This document shows, in pieces, positions 17,505 through 27,393 of a stretch of 40,075 bases of DNA (position 1 is its first letter; each line of letters starts with the position of its first letter). The position numbers and the translations under genes are program-made. The DNA is taken from the NCBI GenBank assembly GCA_030748555.1, contig JASMLT010000011.1, positions 1-40,075 of the forward strand, given 5' to 3'. The stretch comes from Acidimicrobiales bacterium (lineage in GTDB: Bacteria; Actinomycetota; Acidimicrobiia; Acidimicrobiales; MedAcidi-G1). The notes under the pieces were generated by a model. It was not told the DNA's origin, searched no databases, and saw only the letters and a program-made list of their open reading frames with translations.

Positions 17505-17587
17505 TTCTTTGAAAAATGTTCAAAAACTTGGTTTTCTAGGTGTTTTGGAGTCAAAAAGGTTGGTTTTTTCTCCTTAACATGGTTGGA

Positions 17588-17614
17588 TTAGCAGTCTAAG
17601 TAGAAGAGTGCCAG
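17588..17614 (+). promoter_or_regulatory. CIRCE-like HrcA operator upstream of groEL
   Basis: TTAGCAGTC, nine spacer bases and GAGTGCCAG match the CIRCE consensus TTAGCACTC-N9-GAGTGCTAA at 15 of 18 arm positions with exact spacing. It lies 51 nt before the groEL start, the usual place for repression by HrcA. hrcA itself is not in the window. Confidence 0.72.
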
Positions 17615-17653
17615 AGCACTTAAAACATGAAATCTGCTTCAATTCTTTGATGA

Positions 17654-19288
<1,635 letters not shown>

Positions 19289-19289
19289 A

Positions 19290-19682
19290 TTGATCTCAGA
19301 TGAACGTTATGTGAGTCTTTCAACTTGGACAAACGATGGAAATCGTAAAAGAACACCGGTTTGGATTGCTTTATTGGATGACGGTCGAGTTTGTTTCACA
19401 ACTGGCAAAAAGACTTGGAAAGTCAAGCGTATTCTTAGAAACCCGAGCGTTGAGCTTCAACCTTGCAATTCTAGAGGTGCGCTTAATAACGATTCACAAG
19501 GTTGCGAGGGTGTAGCGAGCGTAGTTGATGCGGATGAAAAAGAATACATACTGATTGAAGAAGCGATCCGCAAAAAGTATGGGATTCAAGACATGTTGGT
19601 TAGTTTTTTTGGTCAATTTTCAAAAAAATATGGCGAGGGTTGTGGAATAGTTATTTCCTTGGAGAAAGACACATTTTCTTAG
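19290..19682 (+). CDS. PPOX-class flavin/F420-dependent oxidoreductase
   Basis: A split-barrel flavoprotein of about 130 aa. RYVSLSTWTNDGNRKRTPVWIALLDDG followed by VCFTTGKKTWKVKRILRNPSVEL is the pattern of the pyridoxamine-phosphate-oxidase-like family that in actinobacteria often binds F420. Substrate unknown. The open frame extends back into groEL, but that part is the shadow of the chaperonin tail. A TTG at 19290, one base after the groEL stop, is my chosen start; there is no good ribosome site, so coupling to groEL is likely. It overlaps the convergent Fe-S subunit gene by 4 nt. Confidence 0.75.
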   Translation: MISDERYVSLSTWTNDGNRKRTPVWIALLDDGRVCFTTGKKTWKVKRILRNPSVELQPCNSRGALNNDSQGCEGVASVVDADEKEYILIEEAIRKKYGIQDMLVSFFGQFSKKYGEGCGIVISLEKDTFS

Positions 19683-20548
19683 TTTTCTGGATGGGCATGT
19701 TGCCAACCGAATCGACCTTTAATACACAGGTGACCTTCTGTAACAGAGTGATCTGATGGCGATGTCACTTTGACAATCTTTTCATCTTGAGTATGTAATT
19801 CTAAGTTGCAACCAACTCCACAAAAACCGCAAATAGTCTCAGTAACTTTTTGATTGTCCGGATCCCAAGAATTTTCTTCCCGCATATCATGTTCAGTTTT
19901 AAAAACCAGAGCACCCGTAGGGCAAACCCCTATGCAATTACCACAGTAAACACAAGCAGAATCTGGCAACTCGGCATCAAACTCGGTTGAGATGCGTGCT
20001 TCAAAACCACGTCCTGCAGTAGCTATCGCAAAAGTGTGTTGAGCGTCGTCACCGCATGCTTCAACGCATTTGTAACAGAGAATGCATCTTTCATAGTCTC
20101 GAACGTAAAGATCATCTTGAATTTTGACTGGTTGTTTAGATGTTTTAATTTCGCTTGAATTTCCCATACGGTCAGGGTTCGAACCGTAAGAAGTAATCCA
20201 TCCACGGATTTCCTTGTCTGCCCTGTCTAGTTCAACTGATGAAGCCAGTAATTCCAAAACCATCCGCCTGCTGGTATTTACCCTTTCAGAGTCGGTTGAG
20301 ATCACCATGCCTTCTTCTATTGGCCGGGAACATGATGGGACTAGTGCTCTAGATCCTTCCACTTCGACTACGCAAACTCTGCATACGTTAACCGGAGTTA
20401 AATTCTCCGCCCAGCAAAGCGTAGGGGTATCAATATTGGCCTGCTTGCAGGCATCTAAAATTGTTGAGCCTTCAGGTGCTGAAATTTTTTTGTCGTTGAG
20501 GGTGATCTCGACAAGTGTTTCAGAAGGGTTTTTTGCAGGTTCGCTCAT
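19679..20548 (-). CDS. Formate dehydrogenase Fe-S subunit (split-off N-terminus of FdhA)
   Basis: The 289-aa protein corresponds to the N-terminal third of NAD-dependent FdhA. It has a plant-type [2Fe-2S] domain (C45, C56, C59, C73), two ferredoxin-type [4Fe-4S] clusters (C155/158/161/165 and C199/202/205/209), and the Fe4S4 cluster site of the molybdopterin domain (C240, C243, C247, C275) followed by IKGRFGW. It stops after HPEN, exactly where normal FdhA would continue into the catalytic part encoded at 22328-24220. Its job would be electron relay between the Mo/W site and the NuoEF subunit. The ATG at 20548 overlaps the preceding stop by one base (TAATG); an upstream extension in this frame only shadows that gene. 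Confidence 0.87.
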   Translation of the reverse strand: MSEPAKNPSETLVEITLNDKKISAPEGSTILDACKQANIDTPTLCWAENLTPVNVCRVCVVEVEGSRALVPSCSRPIEEGMVISTDSERVNTSRRMVLELLASSVELDRADKEIRGWITSYGSNPDRMGNSSEIKTSKQPVKIQDDLYVRDYERCILCYKCVEACGDDAQHTFAIATAGRGFEARISTEFDAELPDSACVYCGNCIGVCPTGALVFKTEHDMREENSWDPDNQKVTETICGFCGVGCNLELHTQDEKIVKVTSPSDHSVTEGHLCIKGRFGWQHAHPEN

Positions 20549-22335
20549 TATTGGGTTTCCAAAAGTCCTAGATTTAAAGCGGACCGAATCGCCGATGCTG
20601 CAGTATGACCTAAACCACAAATCGAAGCATCAGACATCACGGAAGCTAAGTCATCGAATAATGATATGTCAGCCTCAACTGGATTCTTATCAGCAATTCG
20701 GATTAGTAGTTCTTCCTGTCTGACTGTTCCGACCCTGCAAGGCACACATTGACCGCATGATTCATCACGGAAAAATTCAGCTATGCGTAGAACAGTTTTT
20801 GTCAATTCATCCTCATCGCTAAAAGCCATTATTACCCCTGAACCCAAAGCAACCCCAGCCTCACGAGTATCTTCGAATGTTAGAGGCAGATCAATTGATT
20901 CTGGAGTTACAAAACTACCTGCTGCTCCACCAAGGAGAATTGCTTTGAGAGTCCCAGGCCCCGAGAAACCACCTGCAGCATCCAATATTTCGCCTAGAGT
21001 CGCACCAAATTCAAATTCGTATAGGCCGGGGAGCGCCACTCTTCCACTTAAGCAGAAAAGTCTGGTTCCTGAAGACTGATCGGTTCCTTCAGCAGCGAAA
21101 GTTTCCCCACCATTCAAAATTATCCGAGGAATATTTGCCAAGGTCTCAACATTGTTAACCGCTGTTGGTTCATTGAACAGGCCATTTGTGGTAGGAAAAG
21201 GTGGTTTGTTGCGTGGTTCCCCCCTAAATCCTTCTATTGAGTTAAATAATGCCGTTTCCTCACCGCAAATATAAGCGCCTGCACCGCTTCTAATTTCAAT
21301 GTCAAATTTTCTGCCGGAACCTAAAATATTGTCTCCTAGCAATCCAGACTTTCTAGTTTTCCCAATGGCTGCGGTTAAACGTTGTCTAGCGATTGGATAT
21401 TCACCCCGGATGTAGATCCATCCTTTTTCTGCGCCTATGGCGAGACCAGCTATAGTCATTGATTCGATCAAAGCGAAAGGGTCATTCTCCATCAGAACTC
21501 GATCTTTAAAAGTTCCTGGTTCTGATTCATCAGCATTACAAACTAGATGATGCGCCCTGCCTTTTTCATCTGCTACAGCTTTCCATTTGACTCCTGTTGG
21601 GAAAGCGGCTCCTCCTCTGCCTCTTAAACCCGACTTTGAAACTTCTTCGATTATTTGTTCATCTCCCATTTCAAGAGCTTTTTTGAGAGCCTCATAACCT
21701 CCATGAGACTGATAATCTTCAAGACTATTTGGGTCTAAGACTCCAACTCGAGTAAGCAGACGCAAACTATCAGATCCAGCCTGCGGCAACTTAATCGATT
21801 CTTTTTCTGAATTTTCAGTTAAAAATTTACCGATATGTTTCAGATCAGCGTCAAACACAACAGTATCTTGTGAGGCTATTCGCTGAACAAACACAGCTGG
21901 TCCTCGCTCACACTGGCCTAAACATGGACTTGGTTTAGTTTCGTGTCCTTCTTTTTTCAAGGCATCAATCAGGTCATTAGCCCCATTGAGGCTGCACGCT
22001 ATGTCATTACATACATGGAGTATTTGATCTCCGCTGGGTGGTTGGGAGGAGAAGAGATGGTAGAAAGTTGCCACACCATAAGCTTCAGCAGGTGGAATTT
22101 CCAGGACACGACAGACGTAATCCAGACCACCTGGGCTAATCCAACCGGAAGTATGTTGTAGTGCATGAAGAGCTGGTAACAGAAGGTGTCGACGTTCTTG
22201 AGTACGTTGCCGGCCAGCATAAACAAGCCGCTCTGTTATCTCTAGAGTTACCGGTCCATGCGACTCAATTGTCTCATCTACAGCTTTTTTCTCACTGTCA
22301 GTGGGTAGAGAAGTACCAAACTTTATGTCAGGCAT
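20548..22335 (-). CDS. fdhB: Formate dehydrogenase NADH-binding subunit, NuoE-NuoF fusion
   Basis: The 595-aa fusion begins with a NuoE-like thioredoxin-fold [2Fe-2S] domain (cluster residues in CNDIAC and PCLGQC, about 105-150). It continues as NuoF from about residue 190: GLRGRGGAAFPTGVKW, the NADH/FMN site NADESEPGTFKDR, and AYICGEETALFNSIEG, ending with the [4Fe-4S] site ESCGQCVPCRVGT. It matches the beta subunits of soluble NAD-dependent formate dehydrogenases, which pass electrons from formate to NAD+. It overlaps the catalytic subunit gene by 8 nt and the Fe-S subunit by 1 nt. Complex I genes are absent, which supports the FDH assignment. Confidence 0.92.
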   Translation of the reverse strand: MPDIKFGTSLPTDSEKKAVDETIESHGPVTLEITERLVYAGRQRTQERRHLLLPALHALQHTSGWISPGGLDYVCRVLEIPPAEAYGVATFYHLFSSQPPSGDQILHVCNDIACSLNGANDLIDALKKEGHETKPSPCLGQCERGPAVFVQRIASQDTVVFDADLKHIGKFLTENSEKESIKLPQAGSDSLRLLTRVGVLDPNSLEDYQSHGGYEALKKALEMGDEQIIEEVSKSGLRGRGGAAFPTGVKWKAVADEKGRAHHLVCNADESEPGTFKDRVLMENDPFALIESMTIAGLAIGAEKGWIYIRGEYPIARQRLTAAIGKTRKSGLLGDNILGSGRKFDIEIRSGAGAYICGEETALFNSIEGFRGEPRNKPPFPTTNGLFNEPTAVNNVETLANIPRIILNGGETFAAEGTDQSSGTRLFCLSGRVALPGLYEFEFGATLGEILDAAGGFSGPGTLKAILLGGAAGSFVTPESIDLPLTFEDTREAGVALGSGVIMAFSDEDELTKTVLRIAEFFRDESCGQCVPCRVGTVRQEELLIRIADKNPVEADISLFDDLASVMSDASICGLGHTAASAIRSALNLGLLETQ

Positions 22336-24220
22336 CGATCATTTTCTCCACACGGATTGCTGCAGCTTTGAATTCGGCGGTGCCTGATTTCAGGTCGTAA
22401 GCACTATTTGTCAATTGGTTTACATCTACCAACTCTGGGAAATGAAAGGTTGTGAAGGCGAGACCTAAAGGAAGGTTAGGATCAATTTCGACTGTCATTT
22501 CAACACTTCCCCGACGAGATGAGACTATGACTCTTTCACCTGTTGAGATGCCGAGTTTTTCAGCATCCGCAGTAGAGACTTCTAAAGCTTCTCCAGTTCG
22601 AATTGGAGAGTTGTATTTACCAGTTTGAACTCCCGTGTTATATGAATCCAAAGCTCTACCTGTGGTTAAGCGCAAAGGATAATTGTCATCCAGCGACTCG
22701 ACCGGAGGTCGATCGTCTACACAGGAGAATGGTGCAAGTCGTCCCTCGGCTGGTTGTTTCCAAAGCCGGTCATGAAGAAACGGACTTCCGGGATGGTTTT
22801 CGTCAGGGCATGGCCATTGGATACCACCCTCGTTTTCAATTCTTTCCCAAGACATCCCAGCATGCATAGGTGAGACAGTCCGCAACTCTTCCCAAAGGTC
22901 TTCAGCTGTTGGTTGGCCCCAGCTGTTATCACCTAAATGTCTAGCCAAGTCAGAGATTATTTCAATTTCCTGACGTGCATCACCTGGTGGTTTAATAGCT
23001 GCTCGAGTCCGTTGAACTCGACGTTCACTGTTGGTTACAGTTCCGTCAGATTCCGCCCAACCAAGTGCAGCAGGTAGTACAACATCAGCCATTTCAGCTG
23101 TACGGGTCATGAATACGTCTTGAACCACAAGAATGTCAAGACCTTCCAATGCTTCGCGTGCATGGTTCACATCAGCTTCAGAATCTGCTGGATTTTCACC
23201 GATGACATACAAGGCGCGTAGCTCTCCTCGTCCCATTGCGTTAAACATGTCGGTAAGATGCCAGCCTGGTTCCGGTGGTATTTCAGAGCCCCAGGCGGTT
23301 TCGAATTTGACTCTTATTTCCTCATCAGCCAAATCCTGAAATCCAGCGAGTTTATTAGGTAAAGCTCCCATATCACCGCCGCCTTGAACATTGTTCTGAC
23401 CCCTCAATGGAACCAATCCAGAGCCCCAACGGCCCACGTGGCCAGTCAAAAGAGACAGATTGCAAAGCGCGAGAACATTATCGACTGCCGTATGATGTTC
23501 GGTTATACCCAGAGTCCACATGATCTGAGCTTTTTCAGCATTTGCATAGCCATGAGCTAGATCACGTATTGCTTCTACAGGCACACCAGTTGTCTCGGAA
23601 GTTCTTTTCAAGGTCCATGGTTCAACGTGAGCGGCAAAATCTTCAAAACCCGTAGTTGCATTCGCAATAAATTCTTTATTTTCCAGGCCAGCATCAATTA
23701 TTTCATGAGCTACGCCATTGGCGAGAGCGATGTCACTGCCGACATTAATGCCTAACCACACGTCAGCAAATTTTGCTGAGTCGGTTCTTCTGGGATCCAC
23801 AGCCCACATCCGAGCACCGTTTGACAATCCCTTTAAAAGATGGTGGAAGAATATCGGGTGAGCAGTCCGAGCATTTGAACCCCAAAGAACAATGGCATCT
23901 GTTTCTTCAATTTCTTTATAAGAGGAAGTTCCTCCTCCTGCTCCGAACACTGTCGCCAGACCGACGACACTAGGGGCGTGTCAAGTTCGATTACAACTGT
24001 CGATATTGTTTGAACCGATTACTTTTCTTGCAAATTTTTGTGCTGCGTAATTGACTTCATTGGTTGTTTTGGAACAACTGAACATTCCAAAGGCATTGGA
24101 TCCATGCGAATTAACCACAGATTTAAAACCTTCAGCGGCTTTGCTCAGTGCTTCTTCCCAGGTGCATTCACGAAGTTTTCCGTTTTCTTTAATCCTCGGC
24201 ACAGTAAGACGTTCAGTCAT
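22328..24220 (-). CDS. fdhA: Selenocysteine-containing formate dehydrogenase catalytic subunit
   Basis: Two frames (24220-23984 and 23980-22328) are one 630-codon gene joined by an in-frame TGA at complement 23981-23983, codon 80. The flanking residues NNIDSCNRT-U-HAPSVVGLATVFG match the conserved Sec/Cys active-site region of formate dehydrogenases. A SECIS-like hairpin with a GGUCU loop follows after 11 nt. The rest is the Mo/W-bis-MGD catalytic body (VLWGSNARTAHPIFFHHL, GITEHHTAVDN, LRGQNNVQGGGDMG) and the C-terminal molydopterin-dinucleotide-binding domain (LRLTTGRALDSYNTGVQTGK). It oxidises formate to CO2. The usual N-terminal Fe-S domains are missing and are encoded by the third subunit gene. 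GGGGAAA precedes the ATG. Reading through requires SelB and tRNA-Sec, not in this window. Confidence 0.9.
23951..23983 (-). promoter_or_regulatory. Selenocysteine UGA codon with bacterial SECIS-like hairpin
   Basis: On the minus strand the UGA (23983-23981) is followed by 11 nt and then TGTCGTC-GGTCT-GGCGACA (23969-23951). The two arms pair over 7 bp with one U-G. The GGUCU apical loop and the 11-nt spacing match, from memory, the E. coli fdhF SECIS that binds SelB. Confidence 0.85.
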
Positions 24221-24256
24221 GGTTTCCCCATCTAGATCAAATTAACCTAATTAGTA

Positions 24257-25450
24257 TTACTCATTCGAAGAAGAATTGAGTATTTTTTGTCTATTTCTCC
24301 GTTCAATCATCCGGATAGAAGACCAAAGTTCATCACGTTCTATGTAGCAGCCATAAAGGTGTCTTTCACCAGTAGAAGAATCGAATGAGTCTCTGGCATG
24401 CAATAATCGGCGATTGTCAAAAATTAGACACTCACCTGGCTCCAGTCGAAAACGTAATTTAAAACGGTCATCCTGATTGAGTGTCTCGAACAACTGATAT
24501 GCCCTATACATGGGTTCTATAAGATCAAAATCAACTTGCAGAGGAACACGCAAGAAGTTACCAACTCTAACTTCTTCAATTTTTCCATCTTTATCTAAAT
24601 GAATCATTGGAGTTTTCCAGCGGTAATCAGTGATGGTGCTGCGATTACCAAAGTCCCATGGAACCGAGGTAAGCAATTCAAAGGTTTCAGGTTCTTGTGA
24701 GCGAATTTCCTCAGCTACACGAAAACCATCAACCAGAATTGACTCTCCTCCTATCACAGAATTCTTCAGGCAATGAAGCAGTTGGAGTCCAGGTTGATAC
24801 TCGCGCGTAGGCAGATCGGTATGTGGAGGAAGCTCAATCTCGGTGTAAGCAGCTGTGTCCGGTCCAGTTTTTGCTTCTACGTCAAAGAAAAGACCAAAAT
24901 TAGTTTCCCTAACCACACCTATTCGTTCTGCAACTTGGATTAGACCATTTTTCGAAGGTTCTACATTATGTGTGATACAACATCCAGCTTCAACTATTGA
25001 ACAAAGCCATTCTCTTTCGATTTCCGGGTCGGAAATAATTTCTTTCCAATCGAAGCGATCCGGTCCTTTCTTAGTTTTAGCATCCCACGTAACAGGGTCG
25101 GGAAAAGTTTTTATTGATAAATCCAAACAGTGAGCTCGAAGCCAACCGGGGTGGAAACAACTTGTATGTGATTCTCCTGACCAGATGGTTTCTAAGAAAC
25201 CTTCCTGAGTTGTAGACACAGATGAAATAAGCAGGTCATTCGGAATCGAGACCACATTGAAGATAGGTTCTCGCGTGTCTGGATGAACACAACAGGGGCA
25301 GTTGTCTCTTAACCAAAGAAAGTGAAATTTACTTAGATGGCCGTCATCCCATCTAATTTCGACTTTTTTCCCATCGGTAGAAGAATCAACAATGTGGTGT
25401 TCTACCGGATAGAAATCGAAATCTCCTGTTTCAATCACTTCCTTCATCAT
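24257..25450 (-). CDS. Gamma-butyrobetaine dioxygenase-like TauD/TfdA enzyme
   Basis: The 397-aa protein joins an N-terminal GBBH-like/DUF971 domain (WLRDNCPCCVHPDT, Cys51/53/54) to a Fe(II)/2-oxoglutarate dioxygenase domain. The iron ligands are H210-x-D212 in ELPPHTDLPTREYQPG and a distal His in RRLLHARDSF. This is the architecture of gamma-butyrobetaine hydroxylase, which makes L-carnitine, and of trimethyllysine dioxygenase; the adjacent carnitine dehydrogenase favours the former. The N-terminal Cys spacing is C-x-C-C rather than the C-x-C-x2-C I know from the family. The start is ATG 25450 (ATG 25447 possible), overlapping the upstream gene by 20 nt; a longer frame to 25474 lies inside that gene. 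Confidence 0.83.
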   Translation of the reverse strand: MMKEVIETGDFDFYPVEHHIVDSSTDGKKVEIRWDDGHLSKFHFLWLRDNCPCCVHPDTREPIFNVVSIPNDLLISSVSTTQEGFLETIWSGESHTSCFHPGWLRAHCLDLSIKTFPDPVTWDAKTKKGPDRFDWKEIISDPEIEREWLCSIVEAGCCITHNVEPSKNGLIQVAERIGVVRETNFGLFFDVEAKTGPDTAAYTEIELPPHTDLPTREYQPGLQLLHCLKNSVIGGESILVDGFRVAEEIRSQEPETFELLTSVPWDFGNRSTITDYRWKTPMIHLDKDGKIEEVRVGNFLRVPLQVDFDLIEPMYRAYQLFETLNQDDRFKLRFRLEPGECLIFDNRRLLHARDSFDSSTGERHLYGCYIERDELWSSIRMIERRNRQKILNSSSNE

Positions 25451-26399
25451 TTGTGTCTTTCTCTGAAGTTTCAATATTCAAGTTTTTAATTGTTTGGATG
25501 ATCGCCGTAAGTCCCTTATCACGCTCAATTACCAGGTCAGCTACGGATCTGCCAGCTGCTTCTTCTGAGCAGCCGTCTACAACTGCATTTCTAAGATGTT
25601 CAGTTAATTCTGGAGCCTCTAATCTGGTCCAAGGCGATTGAAGTGAAGGTCCGAAATGGTCAAGCATATGAGCCATGCCACCCTCACCTCCGGCCAAATG
25701 AAATGTAAGCATCGGCCCCATCAAAGCCCATCTCAGGCCAGGTCCGGCAGTGATGGACAGATCCAATTGTTCTACGGTTGCCTCTCCGTTGGCTACCATA
25801 TGCAATGCTTCACGCCACATTGCTTCTTGAAGTCGATCAGCTATAAAACCGTCAATTTCCTTCTCGAGACGCAATACCGTTTTCCCTGAATTCGAATAAA
25901 TACCCTCAGCTCTATCCATAGTGGATACTGATGTTTGAGGTCCTGCCACAAGCTCTACAAGTGGCAGCAGGTAAACAGGGTTAAATGGATGTCCCACCAC
26001 AACTCGTTCCGGTGCAACCGAACAGTGTAAAGCTAGGTCACTTACTAAATAGCCTGAGGTTGATGATGCTATTACACAATCAGTGGTACAAGCTTTGTCA
26101 ATAGTGGAAAGAAGTTCTTGTTTCAATTCAAGTCGTTCAGGAGAGCTTTCTTGAACCAATGAACAGTTTTCAACAGCTTCTTCGATTTTTTTATGGAAAA
26201 CCACAAGATCTGGAGAAGCTCCCTTTGCTAGACCCAGTTTCTCCATCGAAGGCCAGGCCTGTTCGATTGTTCTTTTAAACAGGTCTTCTGATTTTGAATC
26301 AGGATCCCAAGCATGCACTTCGATGCCTTGACCAGAAAAATGTGAAGCCCAACCGCAACCTATTACACCCATGCCAATACAGGCGATTGATTCACTCAT
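25431..26399 (-). CDS. L-carnitine 3-dehydrogenase-like enzyme (3-hydroxyacyl-CoA dehydrogenase family)
   Basis: The 322-aa protein has the NAD-binding GxGxxG (G9, G11, G14 in IGMGVIGCGWASHF), the family's catalytic-His motif VVGHPFNPVYLLPLVELV and a C-terminal 3HCDH domain containing EIDGFIADRLQEAMWREA. PVYLLPLVE and AGPGLRWALMGP are characteristic of the carnitine dehydrogenase branch, which oxidises L-carnitine to 3-dehydrocarnitine, rather than fatty-acid enzymes. It lies 27 nt after the BKACE gene and overlaps the dioxygenase gene. The fused thioesterase domain seen in some carnitine dehydrogenases is absent at this length. Confidence 0.85.
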   Translation of the reverse strand: MSESIACIGMGVIGCGWASHFSGQGIEVHAWDPDSKSEDLFKRTIEQAWPSMEKLGLAKGASPDLVVFHKKIEEAVENCSLVQESSPERLELKQELLSTIDKACTTDCVIASSTSGYLVSDLALHCSVAPERVVVGHPFNPVYLLPLVELVAGPQTSVSTMDRAEGIYSNSGKTVLRLEKEIDGFIADRLQEAMWREALHMVANGEATVEQLDLSITAGPGLRWALMGPMLTFHLAGGEGGMAHMLDHFGPSLQSPWTRLEAPELTEHLRNAVVDGCSEEAAGRSVADLVIERDKGLTAIIQTIKNLNIETSEKDTNDEGSD

Positions 26400-26426
26400 C
26401 AGAAAATTTTGAAAATAACAGTATTT

Positions 26427-27308
26427 TCATTTTAGGTTAAGTGTTTCTCGAGCTTCATCTGGCGACTGGATTGAAGCTCCCATTAGTTCGATGATCTTTA
26501 CAGCTTTTCTAACGAGGTCGGCGTTTGTGGCCAGTACACCTTTTTCCAGGTACAAATTGTCTTCAAGTCCGACTCTTACGTGACCTCCAAGCATCACTGA
26601 TTGTGCGACCATCGGCATTTGCATAGCTCCTAAACCGAAAGAAGTAAATTCTGTGCCTTCTGGTAGCCGATTCACCATTGCATAAAGGATTCCGATATCC
26701 ATAGGCGTTCCATACGGGATGGAGAGACACAGTTGTATCCAGAAAGGAGGGTCAAGTAGCCCTTCAGCGATCATTGTTTCAGCAAACCAAAGATTTCCGG
26801 TATCAAAAACCTCCAGTTCAGGACGTACACCCAGACTCCTGACTTTTTGGGTCATTTCTCTGAGCATCTCTGGTGTTGAGACATAGACCTCATTAGTGTC
26901 ACCAAAGTTCAGTGAGCCGCAGTCCAGTGAACAAATCTCAGGTCGTATTCTTTCTACATGCTGTAGTCTTTCTTGCGGTCCCACAAGATCTGTTCCTTCT
27001 CCAAAATCCATTGGGTCGTTGTTAGGACCGATAACCAAATCTCCACCCATACCTGCGGTTAAATTTATGATCACTTGACTATCTTTTTCTCTTATCCTGT
27101 TAACTACTTCTTCGTAGTAGTCCGGATTTCTTGACCCTTTTCCAGTTTCTGGATCCCTAACATGGCAATGGACAATTGTGGCACCTGCTTTTGCGGCCTC
27201 GATAGCAGAATCTGCGATTTGTTCAGGAGTCACCGGTACGTGTTCACTCTTGTCGGTTGTGTCACCTGCACCAGTGATTGCACACGTGATTATTACATTT
27301 CTATTCAT
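26427..27308 (-). CDS. BKACE/DUF849 beta-keto acid cleavage enzyme, likely for 3-dehydrocarnitine
   Basis: BKACE enzymes use acetyl-CoA to cleave beta-keto acids. The zinc ligands HCH (residues 47-49 in IVHCHVRDPETGKGSR) and the C-terminal GLEDNLYLEKG are diagnostic. Some subfamilies cleave 3-dehydrocarnitine, giving acetoacetate and a betaine-CoA product; adjacency to carnitine dehydrogenase makes that the likely substrate here. The 293-aa start at ATG 27308 is fixed by the strong AGAGGGGG site just upstream; a frame reaching 27437 runs through the promoter palindrome and is rejected. It is the first gene of the six-gene minus-strand operon. Confidence 0.87.
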   Translation of the reverse strand: MNRNVIITCAITGAGDTTDKSEHVPVTPEQIADSAIEAAKAGATIVHCHVRDPETGKGSRNPDYYEEVVNRIREKDSQVIINLTAGMGGDLVIGPNNDPMDFGEGTDLVGPQERLQHVERIRPEICSLDCGSLNFGDTNEVYVSTPEMLREMTQKVRSLGVRPELEVFDTGNLWFAETMIAEGLLDPPFWIQLCLSIPYGTPMDIGILYAMVNRLPEGTEFTSFGLGAMQMPMVAQSVMLGGHVRVGLEDNLYLEKGVLATNADLVRKAVKIIELMGASIQSPDEARETLNLK

Positions 27309-27393
27309 TTTCCCCCTCTGCTTTAATACTTTTAGGCTAAAAACGGAATATGAGCAATTTGCTAGAGAATAGCTTTGAAACGCTGGTATTTGT

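Noticed and set aside
20548-22335. NuoE-NuoF fusion as part of respiratory complex I
   Set aside because: No other nuo genes are present, the fusion is typical of soluble formate dehydrogenase, and it overlaps the FDH catalytic gene.
23951-23983. The break between the two fdhA frames as a nonsense mutation or pseudogene
   Set aside because: The frame is unchanged across the TGA, the codon sits at the known Sec position, and a GGUCU hairpin follows at the right distance.
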